A stretch of DNA of 64,000 nt. It comes from Leptidea sinapis (lineage: Eukaryota > Arthropoda > Insecta > Lepidoptera > Pieridae). Both the position numbers and the translations under genes were made by a program. Below the pieces are notes generated by a model. The model did not search any database. It worked only from the letters and a program-made list of their open reading frames with translations, and was not told the DNA's origin. The DNA lies in assembly GCF_905404315.1 (NCBI RefSeq), contig NC_066280.1:13091001-13155000 (forward strand), written 5' to 3'. Positions 42,870-55,431 of this stretch are shown here, one piece after another (positions within the stretch are counted from its first letter, which is position 1; every line of letters begins with the position of its first letter).

Positions 42870-42969
42870 ACGTACCCATACGTACGTAATTAATATCTCC
42901 CATATCCAGTAATAGAAAAATACCCTGAGCCAACTGATGTAGGAATTTACCAATTACAGAGCGCGCTAG

Positions 42970-43297
42970 TTTTTTTTATGAAAATAAGGAACGCGACAAG
43001 CAGGACGTTCAACTGATGGTAATTGATACGCCCTGCCCATTGCAATGCAGTTCCGATCACGATTCTTGAAAAACCCAAAAATTCTGAGCGGCACTACAAT
43101 TGCACTCGTCATCTTGATTGATTGCATTACAATTGCATGATTCGGACACGTCCCATTTGCCCAGAAATTTCACTAGCTACGGCTCCCTTGAGACCGAAAC
43201 ATAAATGTTTACATATTACTGCTTCCCGGCAGAAATAGGCGCCGATGTGGTGCCCATAATCTAGCCGACATCCTGTGTAAAAGAAACTCCCACTGGT
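42970..43297 (-). mobile_element. SINE-A copy
   Basis: A T run, then GACAAGCAGGACGTTCAACT, the body, and GAAACTCCCACTGGTAG. An extra ~25 bp near 43110-43140 duplicates GATTGCATTACAATTGCAT. Confidence 0.85.
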
Positions 43298-44049
43298 AGG
43301 GGCAAGTGCTGTTCCTATGGACGCTTGTACCTGTGGACACAATCAGTTCCGACAAAACCAGCAACCCTAAAATTTTAATTTGAACGCAGCCGTAAAGCTT
43401 GGTCTAGCGTTGACAGTTTTGACGTATCGCCATCTTTGTTTCCTTTGTGGTTGTCAGTGTAGCGACTGTGAAAAGTTTTTGCTCCAAAGAGTAAGTTATT
43501 TCGCTTAATTTAAACGATTTTTACCCTGTAAATACTTACGATATCGCTTCGATCGTATTTGCAGTGTGATTTGTGTTGTTTATTGCTTAGTTAGTTAATG
43601 TTTCCCTGTATTTTAATAGCTCTAAATGAAATTTGTAAGTCCTATTATATTTAACTCATTCTACTGAGCTTAATTCATTCGCTGCACGCTCGGAGAAATT
43701 GCATTTAAAAAGTGATAACACATCGCAATGAAGACAATCGCTTTCATTCACCGCTACACTTTCGCCGTTCAGCAGAAGGAAATGCCTACATTTGATTGTT
43801 TAACATTGTTGGCCTGCGGACGGTACACAAAACAATTAGAGCAGTTTCGACAGCGACCATAGAGTTCGCTTCCTAATTACCTCATTTGCAATTTTTATTC
43901 GTTTCGAAAGCAAAGGCTGTGTTTTGTGTGTAGAATGACGAAATTGTCACGCTTCCCCGTTGTTGAAACTATATTTTTTAATGAATATTATTAAAGTAAG
44001 TGTCTTTGATAATTTAATAGTCGTAGACTATTTAATGAAAGCGTATGAA
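43298..44049. other. unassigned, moderately GC-rich in places
   Basis: TTGCTCCAAAGAGTAAGTTA near 43480 has a donor-like site and follows a GC-richer stretch, as in a 5' untranslated exon. There is no coding frame to support it. No repeats were recognised. Confidence 0.25.
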
Positions 44050-44205
44050 TGTGCACCAGGAACAAACATAAAGTTGTTATGCCTACTACTCTGTTAACAA
44101 CATGATCCCAGATAATGTTCGAAACAAATATAATATTACGAAATTCGAAATAATTGTCAAAAGACGTGTATGTGGTAAAGATCGTCCACCCACAGGCTAT
44201 TTAAA
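44050..44205 (+). mobile_element. LINE-C C-terminal scrap
   Basis: CCAGGAACAAACATAAAGTT and GGTGTATGTGGTAAAG-like sequence match the 21.8-kb copy. Frames are broken. Confidence 0.5.
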
Positions 44206-45335
44206 TTTAAATTTTGATTGTAACGAAACGTAATAAAAAAAGAAGTTCGTTGAATTATACCTGTGTTACGACATATTTCATATAAAAAACAGTTCTTTCA
44301 GACACGGACTTCAAAGCTATCAATATGTAGCATATACAAATAATAGTATTTTATTTATATTTAAGGATAGTGGTGTATTAAATTAATTTTTTAGTTATTT
44401 GATTCTTTTCAGTTTTTGAAGTCGGTTTTTTAAGACGTAGTTTATTTTTTATTTTTTACGTTTTAGTGTCAGTTAATAATAATATACATATAATCAACTG
44501 GAATGAAAACTCAAAAAAAAAAAAACTGTGTACGGCACACAAAACATTTATTTCATCCAGGCAGACAAAAATTTTCATATAACTGTTGATAAAATGAAAA
44601 CTACTGGGCCAAACTATGTAAACATTTTATGGGACCAAATGGCATCTATTTCGCATCAAACAAAAGAAGAATGACGTTAATCGGATCATAAATCTCAGAG
44701 TAATCGGTGTATATACATAAAAAAAAATAACGATAGAATTGATAACCTCCTCCTTTTTGAAGTCGGTTAAAAATAGCTCAGTTTTTCCTATAGGTAATAT
44801 AAATATAGGTATGTAATCGCAATTTTTAATCAATATTCCTTCGTTGTCAAACCTACATTAATTGCATATAGTAATGTATTCATTGGAAGACCACGACATA
44901 GTCAAACCTACCTAGTATAGGAAATAAATAGACCGTAGATATCATTAATGGTATTTTATAATTACTTTAAATTAGATTGTTTCAGCGTCTTTAGAAAGCT
45001 TAGTAAAATATTTTTAGTTCGCAATTACCTTTAATAAGCTTTTCTTTTCTTATGTTTCTGAATTTTTAAATGATCGGTCGGACCGGTGAAGTAGGTGACG
45101 AACTAAGCTCGCGCGTGCGTTACTGCTCGCTCGTGAGTCCTTACCGAATAGTACCTGTACCTGTAGTTGCCGAGTATTTACGATTTCCATACGTACACGG
45201 GCTGCGAGACAGGTCTGCTATAAGTCATCTAGTAAATAAACATTTTTGTATCTATTTTTTTGAACTTTTATGTATCTATTAATTTATCTAGCCTATTTGC
45301 TACTTGACTTGTACATTGTGAAACAGCCCTAATTT
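44206..45335. other. unassigned; includes a short GC-richer frame
   Basis: At 45070-45282 a 70-codon plus-strand frame (MIGRTGEVGDELSSRVRYCS ...) lies in less AT-rich DNA and ends in a hydrophobic AT-rich tail. It is not recognised and too short to call. The rest is AT-rich. Confidence 0.25.
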
Positions 45336-45411
45336 TAGCCCAGTGATTTCATTAGCTACGGTGCATATCAAACTGAAACACAATAATGCCTGCACGTTAA
45401 TCTTCACGCCA
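45336..45411 (-). mobile_element. SINE-A internal fragment
   Basis: GCCCAGTGATTTCATTAGCT to CTTCACGCC matches the SINE-A middle in reverse. It is followed by an A run. Confidence 0.6.
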
Positions 45412-45645
45412 TAAAAAAAAGATATTTGACTATAATGCAACTTTGGATCACAATGCAATTGTACCTAAAAAAAAGAGGCCCGCTAAGTTTCTTGCACCCT
45501 CTCTTCTAAGGTCTGAGACATATGTTATCGAATTCAGTATTTGTCGTTCAATTATAGTAATTATTAATACTATATCTAGGTTCGAATATCGCAGGAGAAC
45601 GGCCCTTGCTGCTGTGAATATACTGGACTGCAAGCCAAAGAGCCC

Positions 45646-45871
45646 TTTTTTTATGAAAATAAGGGACGGCGGGACGAGCCAATAATTCTGAGCGGCACTA
45701 CAAGTGCGCTCGTCACCTTGAGACATAAGATGTTAAGTCTCGTTTGCCCAGTAATTTCACTAGCTACCGAAACACAGTAATGTTTACACATTACTGCTCC
45801 ATGGCAGAAATTGACGCCGTTGTGGTACCCATAATCTAGCCGGCATCCTGTGCAAAGGCGCCTCCCACTGG
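45646..45871 (-). mobile_element. SINE-A copy with internal deletion
   Basis: T run, ATGAAAATAAGGGACGGCGG, then a jump to AATTCTGAGCGGCACTACAA. The deletion covers the segment between the tail and the CCAAAAATTCTGAGC block. It ends GCCTCCCACTGGTACC. Confidence 0.85.
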
Positions 45872-46272
45872 TACCTACACCAACACGGGACACTCCAAAT
45901 AGCGTCTTTTCGTTATCGCGTTACGTTCCCGATGAGTCGATATAAGTCGACATAATAATATTTGCTTTCTGTTTACAGTTTAATTTTATAACTGTTGCTG
46001 TCGACTTGAATTTCCTTGTTGCACAACGTGTTTGTGCGATCTATCGTGTGCAACAATGGATGTTTAGATTATGTTTGGTGTGGTGTGTGAGTGAATGTAT
46101 AAAATTGAGATCTTACTAATACAAAGGCTCTAATGGTCCAATTGAAGGGCATCACATTGTTCTTCAAAATCAAATAGGAACTTACAGTGACAATGTTTTT
46201 TTTTATTAGGAAACGGAAAAATATAACCATTTTGCTATGAATAAACACATTTTTGCCTTAATTATAATATTT
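45872..46272. other. unassigned
   Basis: No feature supported. Confidence 0.35.
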
Positions 46273-46677
46273 CTCCAACTAGATACCGCGGGCGTAGTCG
46301 CAAAAACTTTTACTATGCCCAAATGGGCGTACTCGAGCCAGTCTCGAACAATGTGTGACCTTGACGTGCAACATGTTCTATTAAACTTTCCTAACAATTG
46401 AAACTAAAATGCCGGGTTGCGTAGTAAAACTGTAAAAATAATATTACAAGAAATAAGAAAGACACTGGGATCACATATCATTAGTAAGTATTTTGTATTT
46501 TATTGATTTCAATGTAAAATAACACGTAGCGTATGTTACAAATATTTGAAAGTTGCCATTGAGTGTCAAGATGCCACGCACACAAGCATCTAATAGTTAC
46601 CTTAATAAAAAAGCTGTTGTCCTTAGGTAGTGCGGTATCCAGTTGGAGCGCAGCGGAGACCAATCCTTAATATAAGA
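46273..46677 (+). mobile_element. P-like MITE family 1, copy 3, with THAP remnant
   Basis: Left CTCCAACTAGATACCGCGG, right TGCGGTATCCAGTTGGAG continuing to CAATCCTTAATATAAG. At 46409, ATG opens MPGCVVK. A single-base correction would restore the C-x4-C pattern and a run ending in TGITYH before a GTAAGT at 46484. The left outer TIR is missing, as in the 6.7-kb copy. Confidence 0.7.
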
Positions 46678-46829
46678 TTTTATGCATTGTCACAGGAACC
46701 GCTAGATGTAAATAACATAACACTGTATTGCAAATACTGCATTATAAATAATCTGTAAATGTGATAGGAAGAATATACTGCCATATTACAGATTATGAAA
46801 TTTTTATTTAATCTGTGATACTCGAGTCA

Positions 46830-47130
46830 ATTTCTTTGGCCGAACAAAGCAAAAATCCTCGTGTTTTCTACGTTTGTAAAAAGAACAATATTGTAGAAAT
46901 CTTGCAAAGATGGCTTTGACAATTTATAATTAAATAATGAATAAAAACGGCTGTACGGGCTTGAACCCATTGCGTCCTAATAATGGACGAAGAAACAAAA
47001 AAAAAATAACGAATGACGCAAACGTCAGAAAATTTTAGGAGCCAACCTCAATCTGTTACTGTTGTGTTAAAGTGATGCGCGCGCATTTTAAAATTTCACT
47101 CTCATCATTTTTTCGTAACGCACCTAAGAA
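46830..47130 (+). repeat. dispersed repeat W, copy 1
   Basis: It aligns with 54738-55047: CAAAGCAAAAATCCT, AAAGAACAATATTGTAGAAA, AACGAATGACGCAAACGTCA and CATCATTTTTTCGTAACGC. Ends resemble CTTCTTTAG...CTAAAGAAG inverted repeats. Contains CGGGCTTGAACCC. Confidence 0.65.
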
Positions 47131-47769
47131 GTATTTACTAATATTTTGGAGACATCCGGGGCTGAACCATTTTGCGATAGCCTCATAGCATTCAAACGTA
47201 AGGTATTGCAACTAAAGTGTAATGATTATTTAATTACTTATTATCATATTTTTTATATACTGTATAAGTCTTTGTGTTATATATAAGTGCCCAATAGAAA
47301 TGATTCTCATTTATGTTATGCACCTGTAAACAACTCATACATTGGAACTATTTTTGTGCAATAATTAAGTTTAAGAGTGTATAGTGTATGTGTTGTTGGT
47401 TCACCTTTAAATAAATAAAAACTTCAATATAGGAAAATCTTATTCTCGATTGCTCAGTCATGGAAGTTATGGAATCCAATAAACACTAGTGTAGCCGGAT
47501 TCCAAGTGACGACACAGACCATAAAAAGGCAAATTAAGTCAACTAAGATGCTGTACGTGGATCGAATGACTAGTTTTAGTATCGGATGTGGTTTTTTTTA
47601 GTTGTCTATTTGTACTTCCTGTGTCTCCTTAGTTTATGGTTCCTCAACTTTTATTTTTAGTATTTAAGGAAAAACCATTGTAAAACTAAACTGTTTCTAA
47701 TGTGGATTAAGGTTTTATGGCTTGATCAATCCTCGGAAATATTTTCGTGTATATTTTCTCTATATGTCA
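47131..47769. other. AT-rich stretch, nothing recognised
   Basis: CACCTTTAAATAAATAAAAA near 47410 resembles a retroposon or gene 3' end. No other support. Confidence 0.35.
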
Positions 47770-47905
47770 TTGTGGGGCAAAAACTATCCTATCTCTCAAA
47801 TTGCAGTGAACTACACTCCATGAAGTAGTCGCCATTAATATTCGTTCATTAGTTTAGCAGTTTATAGGAAACAAACATCAGGATACTGGATTTATATATA
47901 TTAAC
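47770..47905 (+). repeat. dispersed repeat, copy 1 (possible Helitron end)
   Basis: ACTATCCTATCTCTCAA and CAGGATACTGGATTTATATA match 56585-56725. Confidence 0.5.
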
Positions 47906-49689
47906 ATGAATGTAGGTACTGACGACAAATGTCAGTGCTATTTCAAATCCAAATAACTTTTTCAAAGTAGGATTTTAAATCACATAAAGTAGGTAAAATG
48001 TAACACAAAAAGATATGCCTCAAATCTGTAAAGTACGGACACAAAACCTCAGCGAGTCTCTTTTTTAATGTAATTACAGTAAGATTCCTCCATTCCCGAG
48101 ATGTGGTATCATTTGTTTCCTGACTTAAAGATTAAGACGTAAAGCAGACACTCATCCGACTTTACCAAAAAAAAATTGAACTTGAAATTATAATTAAGTA
48201 TAATAATTAAGTTCCACTTTCATAATTAAAATATATTTAGTAATAAAATGAGTATAAATCTTATAATAACGGTGCGTTTAATTTGATAAAGTACCAGGTC
48301 ACCATAGCGTGCTGAAGGTCGTCAGGTCAGGGTAACGTAATATTTGCACGAATATTTAATAAAGTTTGCTGAAAAACAAATTAACGCCTCTGCATAATTG
48401 TTTGCTCAAATTAGAAAGCACTTCAACAGGAACTTAATTGCCTTCTAGAATACAGATCTTAGATTTGTTAACCACAGTTGCTACCTTTATGTGGATTTTC
48501 ATTGCGAAGATAGCTCAAATTATCTATGAGATACAACCAAAAATTCTAATTAATCTATGTAGATCAGTGCCGAAGCTTTCGAAAATGATAAAAAGTGAAA
48601 CAAAATAATAGTAGGACGAAACCCATTGGTAAAGGACGAGAATATAACAAAAATTAAGGGAAAAATAAATTACGGGTGATTTGAGGTCGGGAAGTGGAAA
48701 AGGGGGGGGGGGGTTTAGGGTAAAAAGTGGTTTATCTCGATTTCCGGCAAAACTACAAGTCCTATGGCAAAGTTTTAATACAACTTTTGTATTTAAGTAC
48801 ACTTTTTTTCACATAACCTCAAAGTTTATGCGAATATTTAAAAAACCAAGTTTTTGGTTTTTTATTTTTATCTTTTACAAAAAAAAATACCTTTTTGTGT
48901 CCCAAATACACTGAAATTTATTTGAATTGAAATATTTATTTTTTCACCTTATTTTAACTCAAATATCGGAAAAGAAGAAGCTTTTTTCAAAAAGTTTATG
49001 TGCTTTAGTTGAAATCTTTACTTTCCAATGGTGTAAAAAAAAATTACAATTGTAAATGTTCGGAAAATTTATGGCCATCAAAAGGCATTTCATATCTTCC
49101 GGTATGTGGTCGCCATTCGAGAACTAAACTCCCCAACGGAAAACTAATCTTAGTAAAAAAGTAAAATTAAATATCCTACTTATGCCATAGCTACATTCAA
49201 TTTCTTCGTGCATAAGTTCTTCGTTCAAAGTTACGTAAATGTATTAATATTTATAATTACAAATGGGTCTTATGTAACTCGCGTATATTATAGGTAACTC
49301 AGTTACTGCTGGTTTTGGCTGAAAAGTAACAAGTTGCAATTGACATGGTTTACTTTGGCTAGAAGCCGTTCCAAATTGGCGGATAGTATCGGTCACATTT
49401 CCTTTAAAACATCCATGGAATTATGACCCTTGGCTGCATTGACTAATTAATATGCGAAGGGTTAGTGAAGCCTTCGAACTGCTCAGGAACGGAAATGGGC
49501 ATCCCGTTAATTTACATATTTTAAATTTTGTTGATATAGAATACGCTGTTTGTTTAAGCATCTATAATTTTATGTTGTATGACATATACTGTCTTATTTA
49601 TAAACGCAATGAAAACTTACTCTTAAGTTAAAATTACTTGTCATGTAATTCTGTAGTGACAAAGGTAAGATAAGGAAAAAAGGCTTTTA
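47906..49689. other. AT-rich, mostly unassigned
   Basis: A run of 11 G lies at about 48702-48712. 49085-49140 (ATCTTCCGGTATGTGGTCGC) is a LINE-D scrap. No gene supported. Confidence 0.4.
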
Positions 49690-49827
49690 ATTTGGAATAA
49701 CTTTTTGAGCTGTCTCCACCCAAAGCACGTCGGGCCAGCGCAGACAAACGTCTGTTCTGCGGCTAATGTAACCAGCTCACTGTCACTGCGTATTCGGTGG
49801 GCTATATCGGTGACCTTAGTTCTCACC
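49690..49827 (-). mobile_element. LINE-D-like fragment adjoining a SINE-A
   Basis: The minus strand starts RTKVTDIAHRI, as in the domain after the RT of RTE-like elements, then decays. The SINE-A tail abuts it directly. Confidence 0.4.
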
Positions 49828-49984
49828 TTTTTTTTTATGAAAATAAGGGACGAGACGAGCAGGACGCTCAGCTGATGGTAATTGATAGACCCTGCCCTTT
49901 ACAATGCAGTGCCGCTCAGGATTCTTGAAAAACCCAAAAAATCTGAGCGGCACTACAAATGCATCACCTTGTGATATAAGATAT
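49828..49984 (-). mobile_element. SINE-A 3' half
   Basis: T run, GACGAGACGAGCAGGACGCT, to AAAATCTGAGCGGCACTACA and GATATAAGATAT. The 5' half is missing (5' truncation). Confidence 0.85.
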
Positions 49985-50689
49985 AGGGTTTAAAAAAATA
50001 CCTAACTGCTACTCCATTGATGTCACTGTCCAAATTGGGGTCTAAATTCAAAATATGCAGCCTAAACTGAAATAGTAGATTGTTAACCAAGGGTCGAATG
50101 AATCAATTCCCGAGGTATTTAGACGCCCGAGCGCAGCGAGGTCGGCTATAGTCCGAGTAGGAATTGATACTTTTTCCCGAGTTAAACACTCTACTTTTCA
50201 TTTCGAATATGAGGAAAATAAAACTAGTTGTTTATCTAAGCACACATTAGTATCCCGCCAATTTATGTCGACTTTTTAAATTTCAAATATGGAACTTACC
50301 GCGTAATTGTTGCAGTTTATTCCGCTCAAAGAAGTTTGCGCTAAGTTCACAAGGGCTGTTTAGAATTTCACATGGCCGCAGCATTTTTTTTTAATTAGTT
50401 CTTTTTTTACATAAAACTGATCACAGCAGTTCTATTTTTAAAGTTCATTCCGGCCCTTAGGTGGGAAGTAATTTGTATGAGTTTTTACCTCTCTATGGAG
50501 GGAAGCAGCATTTTCCACCCAATAATCAGATCAAAACAACATTACTTTCCGAGTAGGAGTAATGAAAAATTGTTTACGTTGCTGCCTATTGACCAATAAT
50601 ATTTTAAACAACTGGAGTAAACGCAGAAATGTATAATCGATGCTTAGTATGGTATCATTTGTGACATGTGCCATATATCTTATATCTTT
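49985..50689. other. unassigned
   Basis: CCCGAGCGCAGCGAGG near 50134 lies in a stretch where ATCAATTCCCGAG and GTAGGAATTGAT are partly inverted. Possibly a small repeat. Confidence 0.3.
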
Positions 50690-51020
50690 TTAACGAGCAA
50701 TTCTTGTATATATATAATCTGAATCTCGGAAACGGCTCAATCGATTTTTATAAAATTAAGTATACATGGGAACTCGGAGGCGATAAATCGTTCTAGCTAG
50801 GTTTCAATTTAAAAATTGTAGTTTTATCCGTGTTCTAATGAGAAGCAGCTAGAATAACATTAGAAAACAAAGGAAAATTTCGCCACTATATACAAGACTG
50901 TAATAGCAGAAGACCCCGGTGCGAATCCAGATGTCCTATTAGGTTATTTTTTGTTCAAGTTTTGTACATTCTTAAAAATCCGAGCGATTCTCGGTCGTCC
51001 GGATATTCATTTTGTATGAT
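50690..51020 (+). mobile_element. second copy of the 32.3-kb dispersed element
   Basis: TTCTTGTATATATATAATCT, CTAGCTAGGTTTCAATTTAA, TTTCGCCACTATATACAAGA and GAATCCAGATGTCCTATTA match. The tRNA-like core is deleted here. Confidence 0.6.
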
Positions 51021-51317
51021 GTGAATTGTCCATATGTATATATTCATTCAAAACTATATTAAATATCTGCTCTATGTTGCGTACTTCTAATTTGGTTCAC
51101 GCGTTTTTATTTACCAAAACTTTTTCTCACGTAGATTACGACATTGGTGTATGTGACTGCTAACCCAGATAAGATTAGCAATATGCAAAGTATAAACGCA
51201 TCTACGTACACATAGAAGTTTGTGTGTGCATGTAAAAATTATTTCTATGCAGCCACTAAAAATAAATTGGAACTGTCATTTAATATGTTAATCTTTGTAA
51301 CATGATTAATCAGATAC

Positions 51318-51394
51318 TCACACTCACTCACACCCACCCTCACACACACACACACACACATACACACACACACCCAGAGACACACACACACATA
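51318..51394 (+). repeat. (CA)n microsatellite, interrupted
   Basis: CACTCACTCACACCCACC followed by long CA runs with TA and GAGA interruptions. Confidence 0.9.
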
Positions 51395-51557
51395 TACAGA
51401 GTGCACTTTTTGACCTTTCGGCTCATATTGTTAACCTTAGGATGTAAATTGGTTGCCTACAGGACAGGCTACGCCTAGTGTAGGGACCAAATATAATGTA
51501 ATATTATGTGATAAAGTGTATGTATATAATAAATTAATAAATATTACGTAGCCGAAC

Positions 51558-51906
51558 CACGGACTAGTAAAAAAATAAGGACTCCGTGTCACCTTACATA
51601 ACAGTGTAGCACCAAACCAAGCCGATTAACGTGTAAATACATAGTCCCACGAACACACTACTACAGGCTGATAGGCGGCCATTATGAGAATTGTCATGGT
51701 CTGTGACAAATCAGTTTGCGTCTCAATAAAATATTTTAAAATGCCTGCGTGCGTTGTGATAAAGTGTAAAAACATTATAAAATAGTATATGTGGATATAT
51801 GATTATTTAAGGGAGAAAAAATTGTGTAACTGGTACACACACAAGCATAAAGGTGCTTCACTTGCTAATATCACGGCGCGGAGTCCTTCTTTTTTACTAG
51901 TCCGTG
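51558..51906 (+). mobile_element. P-like MITE family 2, 349 bp, with THAP remnant and 8-bp target duplication
   Basis: TIRs: left CACGGACTAGTAAAAAAATA, right (reverse complement) CACGGACTAGTAAAAAAGAA, continuing GGACTCCG on both. Flanks AGCCGAAC (51550-51557) and CGCCGAAC (51907-51914) match at 7 of 8, the duplication length of P-type transposons. At 51741 ATG opens MPACVVIKCKN, the C-x4-C start of a THAP domain, ended by TAG at 51783-51785. Confidence 0.75.
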
Positions 51907-52083
51907 CGCCGAACTTTGAGTTCAGAACCCCAAGATTTAATAAAATTTGATAAATCGTCATTTTGTTATTGTTTTTTTAGTTCTTAAGCTTGTGTATTAC
52001 ATTGCAAGTGAAGGGATTAGAGTATCACGAAAATAATTTAGTGATATCCTTGGAAGTTCTCTGAAGGATAAAAATAAGAGATC

Positions 52084-52389
52084 AGTTGGAGGCTCCTTTG
52101 CACAGGATGCCGGCTAGATTATGGGTACCACAACGGCGCTTATATCTGCTGTGAAGCAGTAATGTGTAAACATTTCTGTGTTTCGGACTGAAGGACGCCG
52201 TAGCTAGTGAAATAACTGGGCAAATGAGACTTAACATCTTATGTATCAAGGTGACGAGCGCAATTGTAGTGCCGCTCAGAAATTTTGAGTTTTCGAGAAT
52301 CTTGAGTGGCACTGAATTGTAATGGATATGGCGTACCAATTACCATCAGCTGAACGTACTGCACGTCTCATCCCTTATTTTCATAAAAA
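52084..52389 (+). mobile_element. SINE-A copy, near full length
   Basis: AGTTGGAGGCTCCTTTGC to CCTTATTTTCATAAAAAT. All family blocks are present. Confidence 0.9.
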
Positions 52390-52487
52390 TCATGCCTAGT
52401 TTGGGGCAAGATAATTTGTGTTAGAGTGTGTTTATATTATATTTTTAAGATTATTAGTTAGGAGTATGTGAACTTGAAGGTCCCTAC

Positions 52488-52793
52488 CGGCCGTTCCCAA
52501 TATACCATCTACAGATATGAATAAATTACTACCTTCTACTGTCAGTAATTAGCTGTCAATAATCTGAAGCTGTGCCAATATACCTGATAAGTCATCTGAT
52601 CGGCTTAGACGCTTGAATTGCATTTTCCATACAAACTTCTATCGCTGGTAAGTCATACGCCGTCCCATTGATAGACAGCGTATATGGATAAGGTTAGTTA
52701 CCGTCGATATTGGGACAGAAAAGTTAACTATAGTTACGATTTTTATCTCAAGTAAGAGATAGACTGAATATTGGGAACGGCCGTTAGGCATGT
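52488..52793 (+). mobile_element. MITE-X copy 3
   Basis: CGGCCGTTCCCAATATACC to ATATTGGGAACGGCCG, about 306 bp, with an internal loss near the GGGACGCGTGAATTG block. Confidence 0.85.
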
Positions 52794-52930
52794 CGTTTAG
52801 GGTAAAATAATATGCCCAGACTGGCTTATTGCAAAAAGCCCCTGCATGCTGCTTGAGCTTGCAACAGTTACTACAAAACTATTACCAATGTTAGGACTTG
52901 GCTTGTTGAAAACTGGCCGATATATTATAA

Positions 52931-53447
52931 AAAGGCATAAAAGGCATTTATTTTCTCAAAATTGATTCCTTTAGAATTCTTTTTGATGTCATTTCTAATA
53001 ACTACTAGATACTACTACCGCTTCGGAAACAAATGGCGCTCTGAGAGAGAAGAAGCGGCGCAAGAAACTCTCCCAGCATTCTTTTTTTGCGCACTTTTCA
53101 ATAAAAATATACAATATTGTATAGTCATTTCTATCGCTATAAAATAATCACAATCTAGTCCCAGGCTGTCCGATCATTTAGATATTCGGCAGTGGAGTAA
53201 TAGGATTTACGACAGAGCCATTTTCTTTATAAAACATTTAAATTTATTTATAGATAATGCCTGAACAGTGGCTGGGACCTCATTATAGAAGCGTATACAT
53301 TTACCCTTAAATTTCTAGTGTTATAATAATGAAAATCACTATTAAGAGCAAAAAGGTGACGATTTTTGTGAACGTATATAAAATTTTCATAAATGTACTG
53401 ACAATGAACAGTCATAACATTTATTTCTTTAAAATTTTCTTTGAGAG
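52931..53447 (-). mobile_element. LINE-B 3' end
   Basis: It matches 2438-2990 from the ATGCCTTTTATGCC tail through CAGAGCGCCATTTGTTTCCG and the coding end, whose frames carry more indels than at 2.5 kb. Confidence 0.7.
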
Positions 53448-54130
53448 ACTGTCTATAACCAAGCTGATATATAGGACGAACAGCTCTCTTTATATATTCC
53501 GTAAGTTCATTCTCTCAGACACTCTTGTCGCTACTCACTAGACTAGACAGTAATCTCTAATCAGAATTCAGTATTGCAACGGGGCTTGTCGGGGTAGGAC
53601 GTTTGTTGCTATACAGATTGTGTGGTTCTTCCATACGTTCGCATACTATAAACTGTGCATTAATAACATTGGATCGAAGTGATATTGTGACCTTTCAGAA
53701 TCGTTTCCAAGGTGTGTATTTTTAATTTAATTATCAGTGAACACAATATATAAAATTAAATTTAACGACAACATATTGTATGTAATGAAAAGAGGCTTTA
53801 TTTAATTTGGCGAGTACTCGATAGCAGCTGAAAAAATATTTTCTTTGTAAGTATGCTTGTTTAAATATTCAAGTTTAAATAATTTAATTAAAAGCAGGGT
53901 TTTAAACCACTTTAACTCATTCACAATTATATGCTTCAGACCTGAGAAATTATCTCTCTTATTTTATGAACTACACAGTACGTTTTAATATGAATGCATG
54001 TGTTAATTAATCTTAAAATTAACATTAATAGAGTATATTATTATAGCTACGATTATTATTAGTCTATAAATCTGGTTCTACGAGCCAGGGTCGCAGTCAA
54101 TTAGTGTTCGTTTAGAGAAAAGGATGGGTC
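53448..54130. other. unassigned
   Basis: 53560-53720 is less AT-rich (GGGGCTTGTCGGGGTAGGAC). CAGAATCGTTTCCAAGGTGTGT has a donor-like site, so an untranslated exon is possible but unsupported. Confidence 0.25.
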
Positions 54131-54426
54131 TTTTTTTATGAAAATAAGGGACGAGACGAGCAGGACGTTGAGCTGTTTCTAAATGATGCGCCCTACCCAT
54201 TTCAATGCAGTGCCGCTCGGAGTCTTGAAAAACCCAAAAATTCTGAGCGGCACTACGATTGCGCTCGTCACCTTGAGACATAAGATTTTAAGTCTCATTT
54301 GTCCAGTAATTTCACTAGCTATTTCAGACCGAAACCCAATAATGCTTATACATTACTGTTTTACGGCAGAAATAGGCGCCGTTTCATAATCTAGCCGGCA
54401 TCCTGTGCAAAGAAGCCTGCCACTGG
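54131..54426 (-). mobile_element. SINE-A copy, near full length
   Basis: T run, GGACGAGACGAGCAGGACGT through GCACTACGATTGCGCTCG to GCCTGCCACTGGAA, with small deletions near 54320 and 54385. Confidence 0.9.
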
Positions 54427-54737
54427 AATTACTCTTGGGTATATTTGTTAAGTTGCTTTGAATTTTCAAGAAAATCTGGCATAACTTACAATGGTGGTTT
54501 ACCTTCCTCAACTGCAAGTTCAATTGTATTTCTATTCTATAAAAATAATTTTCTTAGTCGTCATTAAGAACCTGTTTCAGTCCTAGGTATCGCGCTTTGT
54601 GTAAAGTTTTTAGTTCAGTTTCCGGATAGACCTGTTTGATTTAACTCGTTAGTGTCTAGGCACCAAGGAGTACTTTGCCAGATAAAAGCATAAATTAAGT
54701 GTGTGTGTACTTGTATGTATGCACGCAAGAATTATAC

Positions 54738-55047
54738 TTCTTTAGCGCATCAAAGCAAAAATCCTTAAAATTATTTATTCCTCCTGCTTTTCTACGTTAG
54801 TAGAAAGAACAATATTGTAAAAATCTTGCAAAGATGGCATTGACAATTAATTATTAAATAACGAATACGGCTGTATGGGCTTGAACCCTTTGCCTGTCCT
54901 AATGGTGGACGAAGAAATCAAAAAATATAACGAATGACGCAAACGTCAGAAATTTTAGGAACCAACTTCACCCTGTTACTTTTGTGTTACAGTGATTCGC
55001 GTGCATCACTCACTCTTATCATTTTTTCATAACGCGCCTAAAGAAGT
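54738..55047 (+). repeat. dispersed repeat W, copy 2
   Basis: ACTTCTTTAGCGCATCAAAG to CATAACGCGCCTAAAGAAG, giving ~13-bp imperfect terminal inverted repeats. The interior matches 46830-47130. MITE-like, non-coding. Confidence 0.65.
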
Positions 55048-55431
55048 GTACAACTGTTCATTTAAATCTTTGTGGTATTAGTATTATCCAAAAGTAATAA
55101 CATTTACTATTATATATTTTATTATATTTTATAAACAGTAATTTTAGTAACAGTTATTTTTATACATTTACTTTAAAAAGTTTATTATAAATAAAATGAT
55201 ATTATATAATTAACTTTTATTGCGTAATCTTGTAAGTAAGTATGTAAGTAAATATGTATAAGAAGATAAGATTTTGTAGATAAAATGCTTAAACTTTTAT
55301 GTACTCATTTCGATGGAGATTGAAATTAAAATAATTACTTTATTTTTAATGTGGTTACACTGTCCTTAGCGGTAGTTCGTCCATAGCGTTACGCCCGCAC
55401 AGAGTCCTATTTACGGTATTGAAATAAAATT
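55048..55431. other. AT-rich stretch, nothing recognised
   Basis: No feature supported. Confidence 0.4.
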
